DNA of 64,000 bases from a bacterium. GTDB taxonomy: Bacteria > Oederibacteriota > Muellerivitia > Muellerivitales > Muellerivitaceae. The notes beneath the pieces are model-generated. The model saw only the letters and a list, made by a program, of their open reading frames with translations. It was not told the origin of the DNA and made no database searches. Below are positions 1 through 9,724 of this stretch, piece after piece; position 1 is the first letter of the stretch, and every line of letters starts with the position of its first letter. A program made the translations under genes and the position numbers. The DNA is taken from contig DASZRK010000049.1 in assembly GCA_035549195.1 (NCBI GenBank), positions 1 through 64,000 on the forward strand. Reading direction: 5' to 3'.

Positions 1-2877
1 ACGCAGATTTCCCGCAAGAACCGTCTGTTTGCCCTGCTTTTTCAGCCGTTGGAGGTCCTTTTTGACCTTCTCGGCAAGGAACCTTCCGGTATGGGACCGG
101 GTGCTCTCCATCACCTGGGACACGGTCCCGGCCGCGACCAAATCTCCACCCTCCTCGCCGCCCTCGGGTCCCAAATCGATGATATGGTCGGCGGTCTTGA
201 TGACGTCCAGATTGTGTTCGATGACCACCACGCTGTTCCCGGCTTCCACGAGGCGTTTCAAGACCACGATCAAATGGTGGACATCGGCGAAATGCAGGCC
301 CGTCGTGGGTTCATCCAGGATATAGAGGGTCCGTCCCGTGCTCCGCTTCCCGAGTTCCGTGGATAGTTTGACCCGTTGGGCCTCCCCACCCGAAAGGGTC
401 GTGGCCGCCTGTCCGATCTTGATATAGCCCAAGCCCACGTCCCGGAGGGTCTCCAGGATGCGGTTGACCTTCGGAATGGCAACGAAGAAGGGCAACGCCT
501 CGCTGACGCTCATCCCCAGTATCTCGGCGATGTTCTTTCCTTTGTATTGGATCTCCAAGGTTTCCCGGTTGTAGCGCTTCCCTTTGCAGACCTCGCAAGG
601 AACATAAACATCGGGCAGGAAGTGCATCTCGATCTTCAATACCCCATCCCCTTCGCAAGCCTCACAGCGGCCACCCTTGACGTTGAAGCTGAAACGCCCT
701 TCCTTGTAACCACGGGCCTTGGACTCGGGCAGTTGGGCGAAAAGGTCCCGGATATGGGTGAAAAGGCCCGTATAAGTGGCCGGATTGGACCGGGGCGTCC
801 GACCAATGGGTGATTGGTCGATCTCGATCACCTTGTCGATATGGCCCACCCCATCGAGACTTTCATAGCCTTCAGGTTTCATCCGCAATCCGTAGAGCTG
901 GTGCAGGAGCGCGGGGTAGAGGGTCTCCATGACCAAGGTGCTTTTTCCGGAGCCGGAAACACCCGTCACGGCCACCAGGCATCCCAGGGGGAAATGGACC
1001 GTCAGGTCCTTCAAGTTGTTCAGGCGCGCGCCCTTGAGGACCAACTCCTTTTCGAAGGGAAATTCCTTGCGGGAATTGACGGGGATATGCTTCTTCCCGG
1101 AAAGATATTGTCCCGTCAAGGACCGGGGATGGGCCAGGATGTCGGACAAGGAGCCGGATGCCACCACTTCTCCGCCCTCCACACCGGCCCCGAGCCCCAT
1201 GTCCACGATGAAATCGGCCTCTTCCATGGTGTCCTCGTCATGCTCGACCACAAGGACCGAGTTGCCAATGTCCCGGAGGCGCTTCAAGGTATCCAGCAAA
1301 CGGGCATTGTCGCGTTGATGAAGGCCGATGGAAGGTTCATCCAGGATATAAAGGACCCCGACCAAAGCGCTCCCGATCTGCGTGGCCAAATGGATACGCT
1401 GCGCCTCACCGCCTGAAAGGGTCGCGGTCATTCGGTCCAGGGTCAAGTAATCCAAGCCCACGTTCTTGAGGAACGATAAGCGGCTTTTCACTTCTTTGAG
1501 GATCTGCCCGCCCACCGCCATGGACTTCGCGTCGAACTTGAGCCCCTCGAAGAACTCCAGGCACCTTTTCACCGAGAAACGGGTCACATCAATGATGCTC
1601 ATTCCCTCGATCGTCACAGCAAGGCTTTCCGGTTTCAACCGGGTCCCCTTGCAGGACCGGCAGGGTTTACTGATGAGGAAATCCTCGATCTCCTCGCGGA
1701 TGGATTCCGAATCGGTCTCGTGGAAGCGCCTTTCCAGGTTCGGGATCACGCCCTCGAAGGGACCCCAAAATTTCTGGCGGTAGGTCCCTTTCTGGACCCG
1801 GAACTCGATCTCCTCTTCGGTCCCCAAAAGGATGGCCTTCCGGACCTTCTCGGGAAGTTTCTTGAACGGTACATCCTGGCGGACTCCAAAGTGCTGGCAG
1901 ACCCCCTCGATCAGGTTTTGGTAATAAAGGGCCCGGGGGTTGGCGTAAGGAAGGACCGCCCCCTCCTGAATGGACTTTTCCGGATCCAGGACCAGGGTCT
2001 CCTCGGCCTCCATCTTGTAGCCCATGCCCGTGCAGGCCGGACAAGCACCGTGGGGATTATTGAAAGAAAAACTCCGGGGCGCCGGTTCCTCCAGGCTCAA
2101 GCCACAATGCACACAAGCGAAATGTTCCGAAAAGAGGTGTTCCTCTTCTTTCTCCCCGGATCCGACCAGGACCTTGACGACCCCCTCCCCATGCTTGGAA
2201 GCGGTCTCCAGGGAATCGGCCAACCTCTTGGCGATCCCATCCTTCAACACCAGCCGGTCCACGACCACTTCGATGTCGTGCTTCTTGTTCTTTTCCAGTG
2301 GGATGTCCTCATCCAAGGACAACAGCTTCCCATCCACGCGGACCCGGGCGAACCCGTCCTTGCGGACCTGGTCGAAGATCTTCTTGTATTCGCCTTTCCG
2401 GCTCGAAATGAGCGGCGCCAGGATGTGGAGTTTGGAACCCTCCGGGAACCCAAGGACCCGGTCCACGATCTGCTGGATGGTTTGGCGGCTGATCGTGCGT
2501 CCACACTGGGGACAATGGGGGGTCCCCATCCGCGCGAAAAGAAGCCGGAAATAATCGTAGATCTCGGTGGTGGTGCCCACCGTTGAGCGGGGATTGCGGC
2601 TTCCCGCCTTTTGCTGGATCGCCACCGCAGGGGAGAGACCCTCGATCAGGTCCACGTCGGGTTTTTCCATCAACCCCAGAAATTGTCTCGCGTAAGCCGA
2701 GAGGGATTCCACATAACGGCGCTGGCCCTCCGCATAGAGGGTATCGAAGGCGAGCGAGGATTTCCCAGAACCCGAAACCCCCGTGATGACCACCAATTGG
2801 TCACGGGGCATCTCCAACGAAACATTCTTCAGGTTATGTTCGCGGGCCCCGCGGACGACGATGCTGTTTTTTTTCAT
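1..2877 (-). CDS. uvrA: UvrABC excinuclease subunit A (3' end outside window)
   Basis: UvrA is the DNA-damage recognition ATPase of nucleotide excision repair; it loads UvrB at lesions. The reading frame stays open for 959 codons from ATG 2877 to the window edge, so the extreme C-terminus is missing. Visible hallmarks are two ABC ATPase modules: the first Walker A is GVSGSGKS at residues 33-40, the second has its Lys near residue 645, followed by an LSGGE-type signature. A CPQC zinc-finger pair lies near residue 130. The frame already runs slightly past the usual C-terminal SHT-RFL region, so this UvrA has a short basic C-terminal extension. The start has a GGGGAG ribosome site just upstream. 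It follows lptD by 85 nt on the same strand and may be read from the same transcript. Identity is certain from the motifs. Confidence 0.97.
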   Translation of the reverse strand, partial: MKKNSIVVRGAREHNLKNVSLEMPRDQLVVITGVSGSGKSSLAFDTLYAEGQRRYVESLSAYARQFLGLMEKPDVDLIEGLSPAVAIQQKAGSRNPRSTVGTTTEIYDYFRLLFARMGTPHCPQCGRTISRQTIQQIVDRVLGFPEGSKLHILAPLISSRKGEYKKIFDQVRKDGFARVRVDGKLLSLDEDIPLEKNKKHDIEVVVDRLVLKDGIAKRLADSLETASKHGEGVVKVLVGSGEKEEEHLFSEHFACVHCGLSLEEPAPRSFSFNNPHGACPACTGMGYKMEAEETLVLDPEKSIQEGAVLPYANPRALYYQNLIEGVCQHFGVRQDVPFKKLPEKVRKAILLGTEEEIEFRVQKGTYRQKFWGPFEGVIPNLERRFHETDSESIREEIEDFLISKPCRSCKGTRLKPESLAVTIEGMSIIDVTRFSVKRCLEFFEGLKFDAKSMAVGGQILKEVKSRLSFLKNVGLDYLTLDRMTATLSGGEAQRIHLATQIGSALVGVLYILDEPSIGLHQRDNARLLDTLKRLRDIGNSVLVVEHDEDTMEEADFIVDMGLGAGVEGGEVVASGSLSDILAHPRSLTGQYLSGKKHIPVNSRKEFPFEKELVLKGARLNNLKDLTVHFPLGCLVAVTGVSGSGKSTLVMETLYPALLHQLYGLRMKPEGYESLDGVGHIDKVIEIDQSPIGRTPRSNPATYTGLFTHIRDLFAQLPESKARGYKEGRFSFNVKGGRCEACEGDGVLKIEMHFLPDVYVPCEVCKGKRYNRETLEIQYKGKNIAEILGMSVSEALPFFVAIPKVNRILETLRDVGLGYIKIGQAATTLSGGEAQRVKLSTELGKRSTGRTLYILDEPTTGLHFADVHHLIVVLKRLVEAGNSVVVIEHNLDVIKTADHIIDLGPEGGEEGGDLVAAGTVSQVMESTRSHTGRFLAEKVKKDLQRLKKQGKQTVLAGNLR

Positions 2878-2962
2878 GGCTCCCCGGTTCTTGGACAAAA
2901 AACGAAGGAGGCATTATTACGTCACGAAGGGGCATTTTTCCAGGGGTGTGACCCCGGGGAGA

Positions 2963-5074
2963 TCACTGGAACTGACTGGCCGCGCCGGTCAAGCCCTGGT
3001 TCCGCAATCCATTCAGGCGCTGCAATTGGTCATCGGAGACCGTGAGAGGCTTGCCGGGCAAGGCCTTGAGGGTCAGGGTGAAGAAGACCTTTTCGCCTAA
3101 CAGCGGATCGGAAGTGTAATTGATCTGAGCCACCCAATCGTGCAAGTCCCGGAAAAGGCTGATGCTGCGGGATTGGAACCTGGAATTGACCAGGTCGTAA
3201 TTCTCGATCATTTCCAACCGATAATTGGTGAACAAAGCCATATCCACCTGGGCCCCGAAAGTGAATGTCTTCGGGAGCCCTTGGGTGACCGGTCCCTGGT
3301 TGGTGAAGTTCGGGTCCACGAAGTTTCCCGTCAACCCGACCCTCCAAAAGTCATGGGGGCTGCGGACGTTCAGGAGGCCGTTAAGGTCCTTGAGACCGTT
3401 GGCCTGGATCGAATAGTTCCCAAAAAGGCTCAGGTCCAGGTAATTGGAGGCGGTCCAATAGAGTTCCTGATGGAGATAGCCGAACCGGGCCCCATCGGTG
3501 GGTACTTGGGCGTTGAAATCGAAGGAGGTGCTGGTGGCCTCCCGCAAGGTTTGACCGAAATTTCCCTCCAGCCTGCCCGAAAGGAGGTTGGCGGTAACGC
3601 CCGTCGGAAGGTCCAGGGGAGACCGGTTGTTCAGCTTCTGGGCAAAGGTATAACTGAAGTTCGAATTGAAGAATTCGCCCCACCGTGAGGTCCAGGTGGC
3701 CTGCAGGTTCACCCCATGGGTTTCCCCGGCGCTCCCGGGCCCGATCGTGACCCCGACGTCCGAGACATCCTGGAAGGATTCATTCATGGCCACACGGCCA
3801 TAAAAGGTCTGGGTCGGGTCCACGAGCAGGCTTTGGCTCAAGCCCAGTTCTCCGGTAAGGTGCGAGACATAAAAATCGTTGGCCCGGGTGTAGGTATGGT
3901 CCCCTTGGCCGGTCAGGTCATACCTGAGGATGTCCCGGCCGAACAAGGGACGGGGGAAGAGGCTGAAATTGAGCTGGGGCAGGGTCTGGAGGTTCTGCTG
4001 GAAATGGTATTCGCTCTGGGGCGGGGCCGAAAGATCGGCCGTTTCCTGGCGCCTGGCCGAAAGCCCGAGGGTATAGGACGAATTGCCATAGGTGGCCGAG
4101 AGATCGTATTCACGGAAGGAAGAGACCAGGCTCGGGTCACGCTTCGCCACCAGGTAATCACTGCTGAACAACCCATCGCCGGGAACATCCACCTCCAAAC
4201 GTCCCTGGAGGTTCGAGGACAAGGCCCAAAGGCCCCTGGCGCGGCCTTCCCATCGGAAAAGACCGTCATCCTTCTCGGGGATCCCGTAACCATAAAGGGA
4301 AAGGACCGAAAAATCGTCCAAGGCGACTTCGTGCCGAATTCCCAATCCAAAACCCTTCTTGAAGAAATAATCGGTATAGAGGGCGCCATAGCTCTTGGGA
4401 TTGAAAAGATAATTGGTCGTCACGAGGATATAAGTCCCCAGGTAATCCGTGGAGCCGGTGGACACGGAAAAGGGCGTCTTGAGGTCGTGAATGGTCCTGA
4501 CGAAGAAGGGAAAATAAAAGACCGGCACCTTGCCGATGTAAAAAACAACGTTCTCAGCCACCAGATAATCCCCCGAATAGATCGTGATCTTATCCGCTTT
4601 CATGTGATAGTGCCGGTATCCCTCGGCGTAATCGCAGGTGGTCGTTTCGCAATTCTTGATCACGATCTTCTTGTCGTAGATCTCGATCTCCTCCCCCGTG
4701 GAGATGAAGGGCGGGGCTTGGGTCTTGATGTGGGTGGCCTTCCCTTCCCTCGTCCGGAGATTGTAGGTCAGCCGCTGGGCCTCGATCTCTTGGGTCTCGT
4801 CCTGCCAAACCACGTTGCCCTGGGCCAGGATGTCCTGCGCCTGGGTGTCGTACCGGACCGATTCGGCATAAAGATGGACCGACCCCTGTTGGATATGGAC
4901 CTTTCCCTTGGCCACGACCAGGTCCTGATCGCGGAGATATTCCATGTGGTCCGCCTGGATGTGGACCTGGGTCCCCAACGAGAGGGACAGTTCCGCCCAG
5001 GACCGCGCCGCGCCCCATAAGCTCACCGAAAGGAAGACCGCCACCCAGGTCCGCCGGATCTTTTTTTTCCTCAT
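2963..5074 (-). CDS. lptD: LPS-assembly protein LptD (OstA)
   Basis: LptD is the outer-membrane barrel that inserts lipopolysaccharide into the outer leaflet. I start it at ATG 5074, which overlaps the stop of the upstream permease gene in an ATGA arrangement, giving 703 residues; the open frame extends further upstream without a credible start. Residues 1-27 form a signal peptide (basic start, hydrophobic core, A-rich end). Residues about 30-130 have the OstA/LptA jelly-roll pattern ([28 protein letters not shown]). The rest is rich in alternating aromatic beta strands, including the [15 protein letters not shown] segment typical of LptD. Coupling to an LptF/G permease supports the role in LPS transport. 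The length is close to proteobacterial LptD (about 780), slightly short. Confidence 0.93.
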   Translation of the reverse strand: MRKKKIRRTWVAVFLSVSLWGAARSWAELSLSLGTQVHIQADHMEYLRDQDLVVAKGKVHIQQGSVHLYAESVRYDTQAQDILAQGNVVWQDETQEIEAQRLTYNLRTREGKATHIKTQAPPFISTGEEIEIYDKKIVIKNCETTTCDYAEGYRHYHMKADKITIYSGDYLVAENVVFYIGKVPVFYFPFFVRTIHDLKTPFSVSTGSTDYLGTYILVTTNYLFNPKSYGALYTDYFFKKGFGLGIRHEVALDDFSVLSLYGYGIPEKDDGLFRWEGRARGLWALSSNLQGRLEVDVPGDGLFSSDYLVAKRDPSLVSSFREYDLSATYGNSSYTLGLSARRQETADLSAPPQSEYHFQQNLQTLPQLNFSLFPRPLFGRDILRYDLTGQGDHTYTRANDFYVSHLTGELGLSQSLLVDPTQTFYGRVAMNESFQDVSDVGVTIGPGSAGETHGVNLQATWTSRWGEFFNSNFSYTFAQKLNNRSPLDLPTGVTANLLSGRLEGNFGQTLREATSTSFDFNAQVPTDGARFGYLHQELYWTASNYLDLSLFGNYSIQANGLKDLNGLLNVRSPHDFWRVGLTGNFVDPNFTNQGPVTQGLPKTFTFGAQVDMALFTNYRLEMIENYDLVNSRFQSRSISLFRDLHDWVAQINYTSDPLLGEKVFFTLTLKALPGKPLTVSDDQLQRLNGLRNQGLTGAASQFQ

Positions 5075-6234
5075 GGCTCCGGCACCGCCTTGGGGCGTTT
5101 CAAGAACTTGGGCCAAAAACCGACCCGGTGGTAAATCCAATAGACCAGTCCTAGCCCAATGAACATCAAGACCGCGTTCGGGAGCCAGCAAGCCACCCAG
5201 GGGGTCACAAGCCCCACCGGCCCGCTTTCCTGGGCGAAAAGCACGAATCCGTCGTAGATGGCCACCAGCACCACCGCCAAGACCGGGCCCAGGATATGCC
5301 CCGAACGGATCAGGAGGCCCAAAGGAATACCGATGAAGGCGAAGGCCAATGCGGAAAAGGGCAAAGAGAACTTCTTCTGGAATTCCAGTTCGTCATAACG
5401 GCTGACCGATCCGGCCTTTCTTTCCTCCTGTAGCCTTTGGGACAATTCGGAAATCGAGATGTTCCGGGCATCCTGGAAATTGACGGGACCAGGCGGCCCC
5501 TTGCGGGCCGTCAGGTCCAAGAGGCAGCCTTTGAATTTCATCTGGAGGAATTGGTCCGCGAAGATCCGGCTTCCCGTCCCGACCTGCTGGAGGACCCCTT
5601 CCCCCAGGTCGAGGAACTCATGGAAGGTGCCCGGGTCCTGGCGCAAGGTGCCCTCCTGGGCATGGATCAATCGATAGGGGTGGTGGGTGGCGTCCAGGAA
5701 GAGGACCGTGACCCTTTTCAAAAGGTCCCTTTTGTCGTCCTTGTCGCCCACATAGAGCAAAAAGCCGTCGAAGTCGGGGATCAAGACCCTTTCGCGGACC
5801 AGGATGGCGGAACGCTCGGCCAGAATCCTTCCATTGAGCTTGATGAAGGAAGTATTCCCCCATGGCAGGACTCGGTCCATGAAAAGGACCAGGAACACGC
5901 TCAGGAAGAAGGCCAGCCCCATCATGGGCCAAAGCAGGATGGAAACAGAGAACCCGGCGGATTCCAGGGCCATGGCCTCCCGGTCGGCGCTGAACCGGGT
6001 ATAGGCCACCAGCAATGCCGTCAGGAAACCGATGGGGATGACCAGGACCAGGAAGCTGGGCTGGATGTAAAGCAACAGGCGCAGGCAATTCCCGAACCCC
6101 GCCTGATATTTGAAGAGGTAGTCCAAGAACTCCCGGAGGAAGAAAAGAAGGTTGAGGACAAAAAGCCAGATCCCGGTGGCGACGAGGAAGACCGAAGCCA
6201 CCGAGGAAAGGCAATAACGGACCAAAAGGGGCAT
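5071..6234 (-). CDS. LPS export ABC permease, LptF/LptG family
   Basis: This 387-residue inner-membrane protein belongs to the YjgP/YjgQ family, which forms the LptB2FG transporter that extracts LPS from the inner membrane. Six transmembrane segments are placed as in the family: three N-terminal (about 8-35, 48-78, 96-122) and three C-terminal (about 287-380), with a large periplasmic beta-jellyroll between. Family features are the early LFFLREFLDYLFKYQAG segment and the late LPFSALAFAFIGIPLGLL helix. It overlaps lptD by 4 nt, so the two are translationally coupled. Only one permease gene is present here; its partner must lie elsewhere. I cannot decide between LptF and LptG from sequence alone. 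A GAAGGA ribosome site precedes ATG 6234. Confidence 0.9.
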   Translation of the reverse strand: MPLLVRYCLSSVASVFLVATGIWLFVLNLLFFLREFLDYLFKYQAGFGNCLRLLLYIQPSFLVLVIPIGFLTALLVAYTRFSADREAMALESAGFSVSILLWPMMGLAFFLSVFLVLFMDRVLPWGNTSFIKLNGRILAERSAILVRERVLIPDFDGFLLYVGDKDDKRDLLKRVTVLFLDATHHPYRLIHAQEGTLRQDPGTFHEFLDLGEGVLQQVGTGSRIFADQFLQMKFKGCLLDLTARKGPPGPVNFQDARNISISELSQRLQEERKAGSVSRYDELEFQKKFSLPFSALAFAFIGIPLGLLIRSGHILGPVLAVVLVAIYDGFVLFAQESGPVGLVTPWVACWLPNAVLMFIGLGLVYWIYHRVGFWPKFLKRPKAVPEP

Positions 6235-6357
6235 TCCCTTTTCCTTCGGTCAAGATATCCCGGGAAAGGCCCAGGACCTGTTCCCTTGGCAGCCATCGGC
6301 CCAGGAAAAAGGAAGTCCTATCTTAGACGAATCCAAGGGAAAAAGAGGACCCCCGAC

Positions 6358-8205
6358 CTAGAGGGTCGGAACATCCTGAAGATAACCCGATGAGGCGGAC
6401 GTATGGACAGCCGGAAGCCCCAGTTCGCTCGCATGGGAGGTCGAAGGCTGGACCTGGGCCGTGGGCGAGGCCCCGAAACCGGGAGGAAGGCCCATGTCCG
6501 GAGGCAGGTTCGAGACGGTCGGATCGAACGATGACCCCATTCCAGGGGGGAGGGAATTGTCCATGGAAGGGGGAAGATTGTTCCCCGCCACCATCGAAGG
6601 AGGCATGCCCCCGTCGTCCATCGGCGGGAGTCCGCCGGGGCCGCCCGGAAGATCGGACGGAGCGGGCGGGAGATTATTGTTGGCCACCGGCGGCAACCCG
6701 GAATCGAATGTCGGCGATGGCATCATCCCATTGTCCATCGGGGGCAATCCATCCGGAGAAGGCGGGAGGCCCGCCATGGTGGAATCCGGAAGACCGTTGT
6801 TGGCGACCGGGGGCAATCCATTGTCCGGCAAGCCCGCAGGCGGAAGGCTGTTATCCATAGGAGGCAACCCACCATCGGTCGGCGGGAGACCAGCGACCGG
6901 CGGAAGACCATTGTCCATGCCAGCAGGAGGTAGCCCGTTATCGGCGCCAGGCAAAGAGGCCATTGGGGACGGTGGAAGTCCATTGTCCATCCCGGGAGCG
7001 GGCGGGAGACCACTATTGTCCATGGGAGGTAATGCATTTGGATCGCCTGGCAAACCGGCGGAAGCCAAAGGCTCAGGCCCCATCGGAGGCAAACCGCTTT
7101 GCGGCAAGCTCGGGGCACCCGGATTGGGTGGCTCTCCCCCGGGAAGCGGCGGAAGGCTCATGTCGCTGGACGGGCCAGGTCCACCGGGTAAAGGAGGCAG
7201 CGACGAATCGGAACCCGGGGCCGGCGGCAAAGTTCCAGGAGCGGACATATCGCCCCCGGGCAAAGGAGGCAACCCGCCGTTGTCCATCGGCGGCCCCAAA
7301 GGCGGCAAGGCAGAATTGGAATTATCCCCACCCGGGAGTGGCGGTAATCCCCCGTTGTCGGCCGGTGCTCCGCTAGGCATCGGCGCACCATTATCGGCGC
7401 CCGGAAGCGGAGGCAGTCCCCCATTGGAACCATCACCGGACAAGGGCGGCAACATGTTCCCGTTATCCTGCCCGGTCGGTAGGGGCGGCAAAGAGGAATT
7501 CGAGGAGGGCATGGGCCCAGCCGAACTATCGGTCGGCAAAGGAGGAAGGCTGTTGTTGGAAGAAGGAGCGCCATTGGACTCGCCCGGCAAGGGCGGCAAG
7601 GATGGAGAAGCGGAAGGGCTTGTCCCTTCACCCGGCAAAGGCGGTAAGCTGGGTTGCGAAGAAGCGGAGGGGGCCAAAGGCTCGACCGCCCCCACTTTCC
7701 CTTTGGCCCGGCGCGGAGCGTTCATCGCCGTAGCACGATGGTAACGCTTCATGTTGGGGTAAGCGAAAAGTTTTCCCGGCAGACGGCTTTGGATCTCGGA
7801 GTTGAGTTTTTTTACGATCAGGTTATTGGTCGGATCGACCGTCAACTCCATGAATTCGAACGAGGAAGTGTAACGCTGGGAATCGACCACACGGATGAAC
7901 CCGACCGGTTCACCGCCCGGAGTGAAGATGGCGAAAACATCGTTCTTTTTGACCCCCGCCAAGTCCCCAATGTCGATGTAGTTCCCGCTGTATTGACGAC
8001 CGGGTTGGTCACGAAGGGCGATGATGTTCCCGCCGATGAGGGTCCGATTGTCGAAGATCTGCCTTTTCAGCATGTTCCGGGTCTGCACGGAGAACGGAAG
8101 ATCATCCCCAGTGGACGGGGCCATTTGATAGGAGGAATAACCAAAAAGGGATGTGCCGGCGGAAGCCGTTAACAGGAAGAGCCAAGCCGAAAAGGACCGA
8201 TGCAT
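6358..8205 (-). CDS. Secreted protein with long Pro/Gly/Leu repeat tail
   Basis: I do not recognise this 615-residue protein. The start at ATG 8205 is chosen because GAGGTG lies five bases upstream and the product then begins with a clear signal peptide (about residues 1-22). Residues about 30-150 form a compact beta-rich domain with a stretch (GDLAGVKKNDVFAIF, EPVGFIRVVD) resembling small SH3-like barrel domains. From about residue 180 to 590 the sequence is almost entirely degenerate copies of units such as LPPLPG, DNGLPP and GLPPMDN, with only L, P, G, D, N, S, M and A common. Such a tail is likely extended and disordered, and could span the periplasm or cell surface or act as a linker. 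It lies between lptF/G and a PorV-like barrel gene transcribed the same way, behind a strong terminator, so it is probably its own transcript. Confidence 0.8.
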   Translation of the reverse strand: MHRSFSAWLFLLTASAGTSLFGYSSYQMAPSTGDDLPFSVQTRNMLKRQIFDNRTLIGGNIIALRDQPGRQYSGNYIDIGDLAGVKKNDVFAIFTPGGEPVGFIRVVDSQRYTSSFEFMELTVDPTNNLIVKKLNSEIQSRLPGKLFAYPNMKRYHRATAMNAPRRAKGKVGAVEPLAPSASSQPSLPPLPGEGTSPSASPSLPPLPGESNGAPSSNNSLPPLPTDSSAGPMPSSNSSLPPLPTGQDNGNMLPPLSGDGSNGGLPPLPGADNGAPMPSGAPADNGGLPPLPGGDNSNSALPPLGPPMDNGGLPPLPGGDMSAPGTLPPAPGSDSSLPPLPGGPGPSSDMSLPPLPGGEPPNPGAPSLPQSGLPPMGPEPLASAGLPGDPNALPPMDNSGLPPAPGMDNGLPPSPMASLPGADNGLPPAGMDNGLPPVAGLPPTDGGLPPMDNSLPPAGLPDNGLPPVANNGLPDSTMAGLPPSPDGLPPMDNGMMPSPTFDSGLPPVANNNLPPAPSDLPGGPGGLPPMDDGGMPPSMVAGNNLPPSMDNSLPPGMGSSFDPTVSNLPPDMGLPPGFGASPTAQVQPSTSHASELGLPAVHTSASSGYLQDVPTL

Positions 8206-8340
8206 AGGCACCTCGAGGGTGGGAATGATGAGGCTTTGGGAACGGCATTCATGATAATCGAAAAACAACGAACATAAAAACACAAAAAGCCGTGGGCTGG
8301 GCAGCCGGTGGATATCCGAGGACTGATGGTCCGGAAATAG

Positions 8341-8374
8341 AAAACCCCCTTCCAACAAAGGCTGGAAGGGGGTT
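8341..8374 (-). terminator. Rho-independent terminator of the PorV-like gene
   Basis: A perfect 10-bp stem pairs 8345-8354 with 8363-8372 around an 8-nt loop. Read on the minus strand it is followed by a run of T. It lies about 20 nt after the stop of the PorV-like gene. Confidence 0.9.
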
Positions 8375-8394
8375 CGAGAGCCCGGTTTAACGGC

Positions 8395-9369
8395 TTACAA
8401 TCGGGTGATCAACGAAAGGTAATGGATCCCGCCGATCGAGTTGCTGACGAAGGCATAATCGATCTCGAACAAATAGGCCCAGACACCCACCCCCGCCGAA
8501 GGGGTGAAGTTATCATTATCGAATTGAAGCCCCTTGCTCATGACCCCGCCGCGAACCGCCACGAATTGGCGGTACCAATATTCCACTCCCAAATGATAGT
8601 TATTCAGGGCTTGTCCGGCATAAAGGGTATCGGCGTCAAAATTGACCGAAAAAGTGCTCACCGGGACCGGGGCCTCCCCTTGGTTGCGGCGTTCGCCCAA
8701 TTCCTGGGTGTAGGAGATACCAAGGGTGGCGCTGGGCTGCAGGACCTGGGTCGGGTTCGTGGCGGTGTTTTGCCAGGTGATATAGGAACCACCGGTATAG
8801 TCCCGGGCGATCAATCCGAACGAGAGTTCTTTGATGGGCTTGAAAATGATACCGATATCGGAACCAAAACCGAAGGCCGAGGCCGTGTAAGCGTCGGTTT
8901 TCAGGAGTTTAATGGTCCCCCCGATGGCGAATTGCTTGCTCAGTTTCCAACCGCCGGATAAAAGGGCAGCCTGGTCGGTATAGGTCGTCTGGCCCAGAAC
9001 GGTGGGACTGTTGCCGGTGATGTCGATCCCGCTGACACCCAAGCGCATATAGCTCAAGGCATAGGAACCGGCCGATTGTGTATTGAAGGCCAGATTGATG
9101 AAGTCATAGCTTTGCAGGTCGTTCTGGGTGGCGTGCATCGTGGTGATCTCGATGTCATCGATCAAGGCCAACCCGGCGGGGTTCCAAAAGGCCGCCGTGG
9201 CGTCATTTGCGGCTGCGGAGAAGGCCCCGGCCATGGCCAGGGGGCGGGCCCCCGCTCCCTTGGTCAGGACTTCCGCGGCATAATTGGTGTCATCCGCAAG
9301 GGCGACCCAGGGCCCGGTCATGATCAATGTCCCCAAAAGGGCCGCCATCTGAAAACGTTTCGAAATCAA
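8395..9369 (-). CDS. PorV/PorQ-like outer-membrane beta-barrel protein
   Basis: This 324-residue protein fits the PorV/PorQ (UPF0164) group of FadL-like barrels, which act in outer-membrane export or surface attachment in several diderm phyla. I choose the TTG at 9369 as start because a GGAGAGGAG ribosome site precedes it and the product then begins with a standard signal peptide ending near WVALA at residue 25. An in-frame start further upstream would add 23 residues before the signal peptide. The mature N-terminus has the family pattern (LTKGAGARPLAMAGAFSAAANDATAAFWNPAGLA), followed by alternating beta strands through the C-terminus. No gliding or type IX secretion genes lie next to it, so its partner here is unknown. 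It ends at a strong terminator. Confidence 0.85.
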   Translation of the reverse strand: MISKRFQMAALLGTLIMTGPWVALADDTNYAAEVLTKGAGARPLAMAGAFSAAANDATAAFWNPAGLALIDDIEITTMHATQNDLQSYDFINLAFNTQSAGSYALSYMRLGVSGIDITGNSPTVLGQTTYTDQAALLSGGWKLSKQFAIGGTIKLLKTDAYTASAFGFGSDIGIIFKPIKELSFGLIARDYTGGSYITWQNTATNPTQVLQPSATLGISYTQELGERRNQGEAPVPVSTFSVNFDADTLYAGQALNNYHLGVEYWYRQFVAVRGGVMSKGLQFDNDNFTPSAGVGVWAYLFEIDYAFVSNSIGGIHYLSLITRL

Positions 9370-9724
9370 GGCTTTTCTCCTCTCCGCAAAGGTTATGAAA
9401 ATTTGCGGCGTTTCGTTCGAGTAAAAAAAGTCTAACAATGGGGTTTGGAAAAGACAACTTGAAAACCCTTTAAACAGGGCCCTTTGGGCTCGTTAAACCG
9501 TCAGTTCGGGTCCCCGATTCCGACCTCTGGGCGGAAAGTGTCCTAGGGCCAGGATGATCGTCCTTGTCGCCGTGAACCATGTCCCTTCTTGTAACCTCGA
9601 CCGTGATTTTCACTTAATTCCTGTTCGTCGGAAGACAAAGCCCCTTTGATTGACAAGACTTTTGAGGCCTCGATATAGTTTCACCGCCTTTGCGATCGTT
9701 CGGAACTTTCAAGGAGAATCCTGA
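9370..9724. other. 355-nt divergent intergenic region
   Basis: This region separates the minus-strand PorV-like gene from the plus-strand Agl23-like gene. Its right part holds the plus-strand promoter at 9650-9679. I see no convincing promoter for the PorV-like gene, although the 9420-9460 stretch is AT-rich. No ORF with a ribosome site and no structured RNA is apparent. Confidence 0.6.
9650..9679 (+). promoter_or_regulatory. Sigma-70-type promoter of first Agl23-like gene
   Basis: A perfect -35 TTGACA (9650-9655) and a -10 TATAGT (9674-9679) are separated by 18 bp. The start codon is 45 nt downstream of the -10. The same two hexamers with the same spacing precede the second copy of the gene. 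Confidence 0.8.

Noticed and set aside
3716-5020. Plus-strand open frame of 434 codons opposite lptD
   Set aside because: Antisense shadow with no ribosome site or recognisable domain, while lptD is well supported.
6500-7650. Regularly spaced short repeats suggesting a CRISPR array
   Set aside because: Repeats are in frame, degenerate, contiguous and coding; no identical direct repeats with unique spacers and no cas genes.
6461-7744. Long plus-strand open frame (427 codons) rich in Gly and Pro
   Set aside because: It is the reverse-complement shadow of the Pro-rich repeat region; no ribosome site, and the minus-strand frame has a signal peptide and a GAGGTG site.
9530-9545. GGACACTT near 9540, resembling the -35 of the ECF promoter set, upstream of the PorV-like gene
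   Set aside because: The sequence 12 bp further on does not match RCGTCNAAT, and the distance to the start is more than 150 nt.
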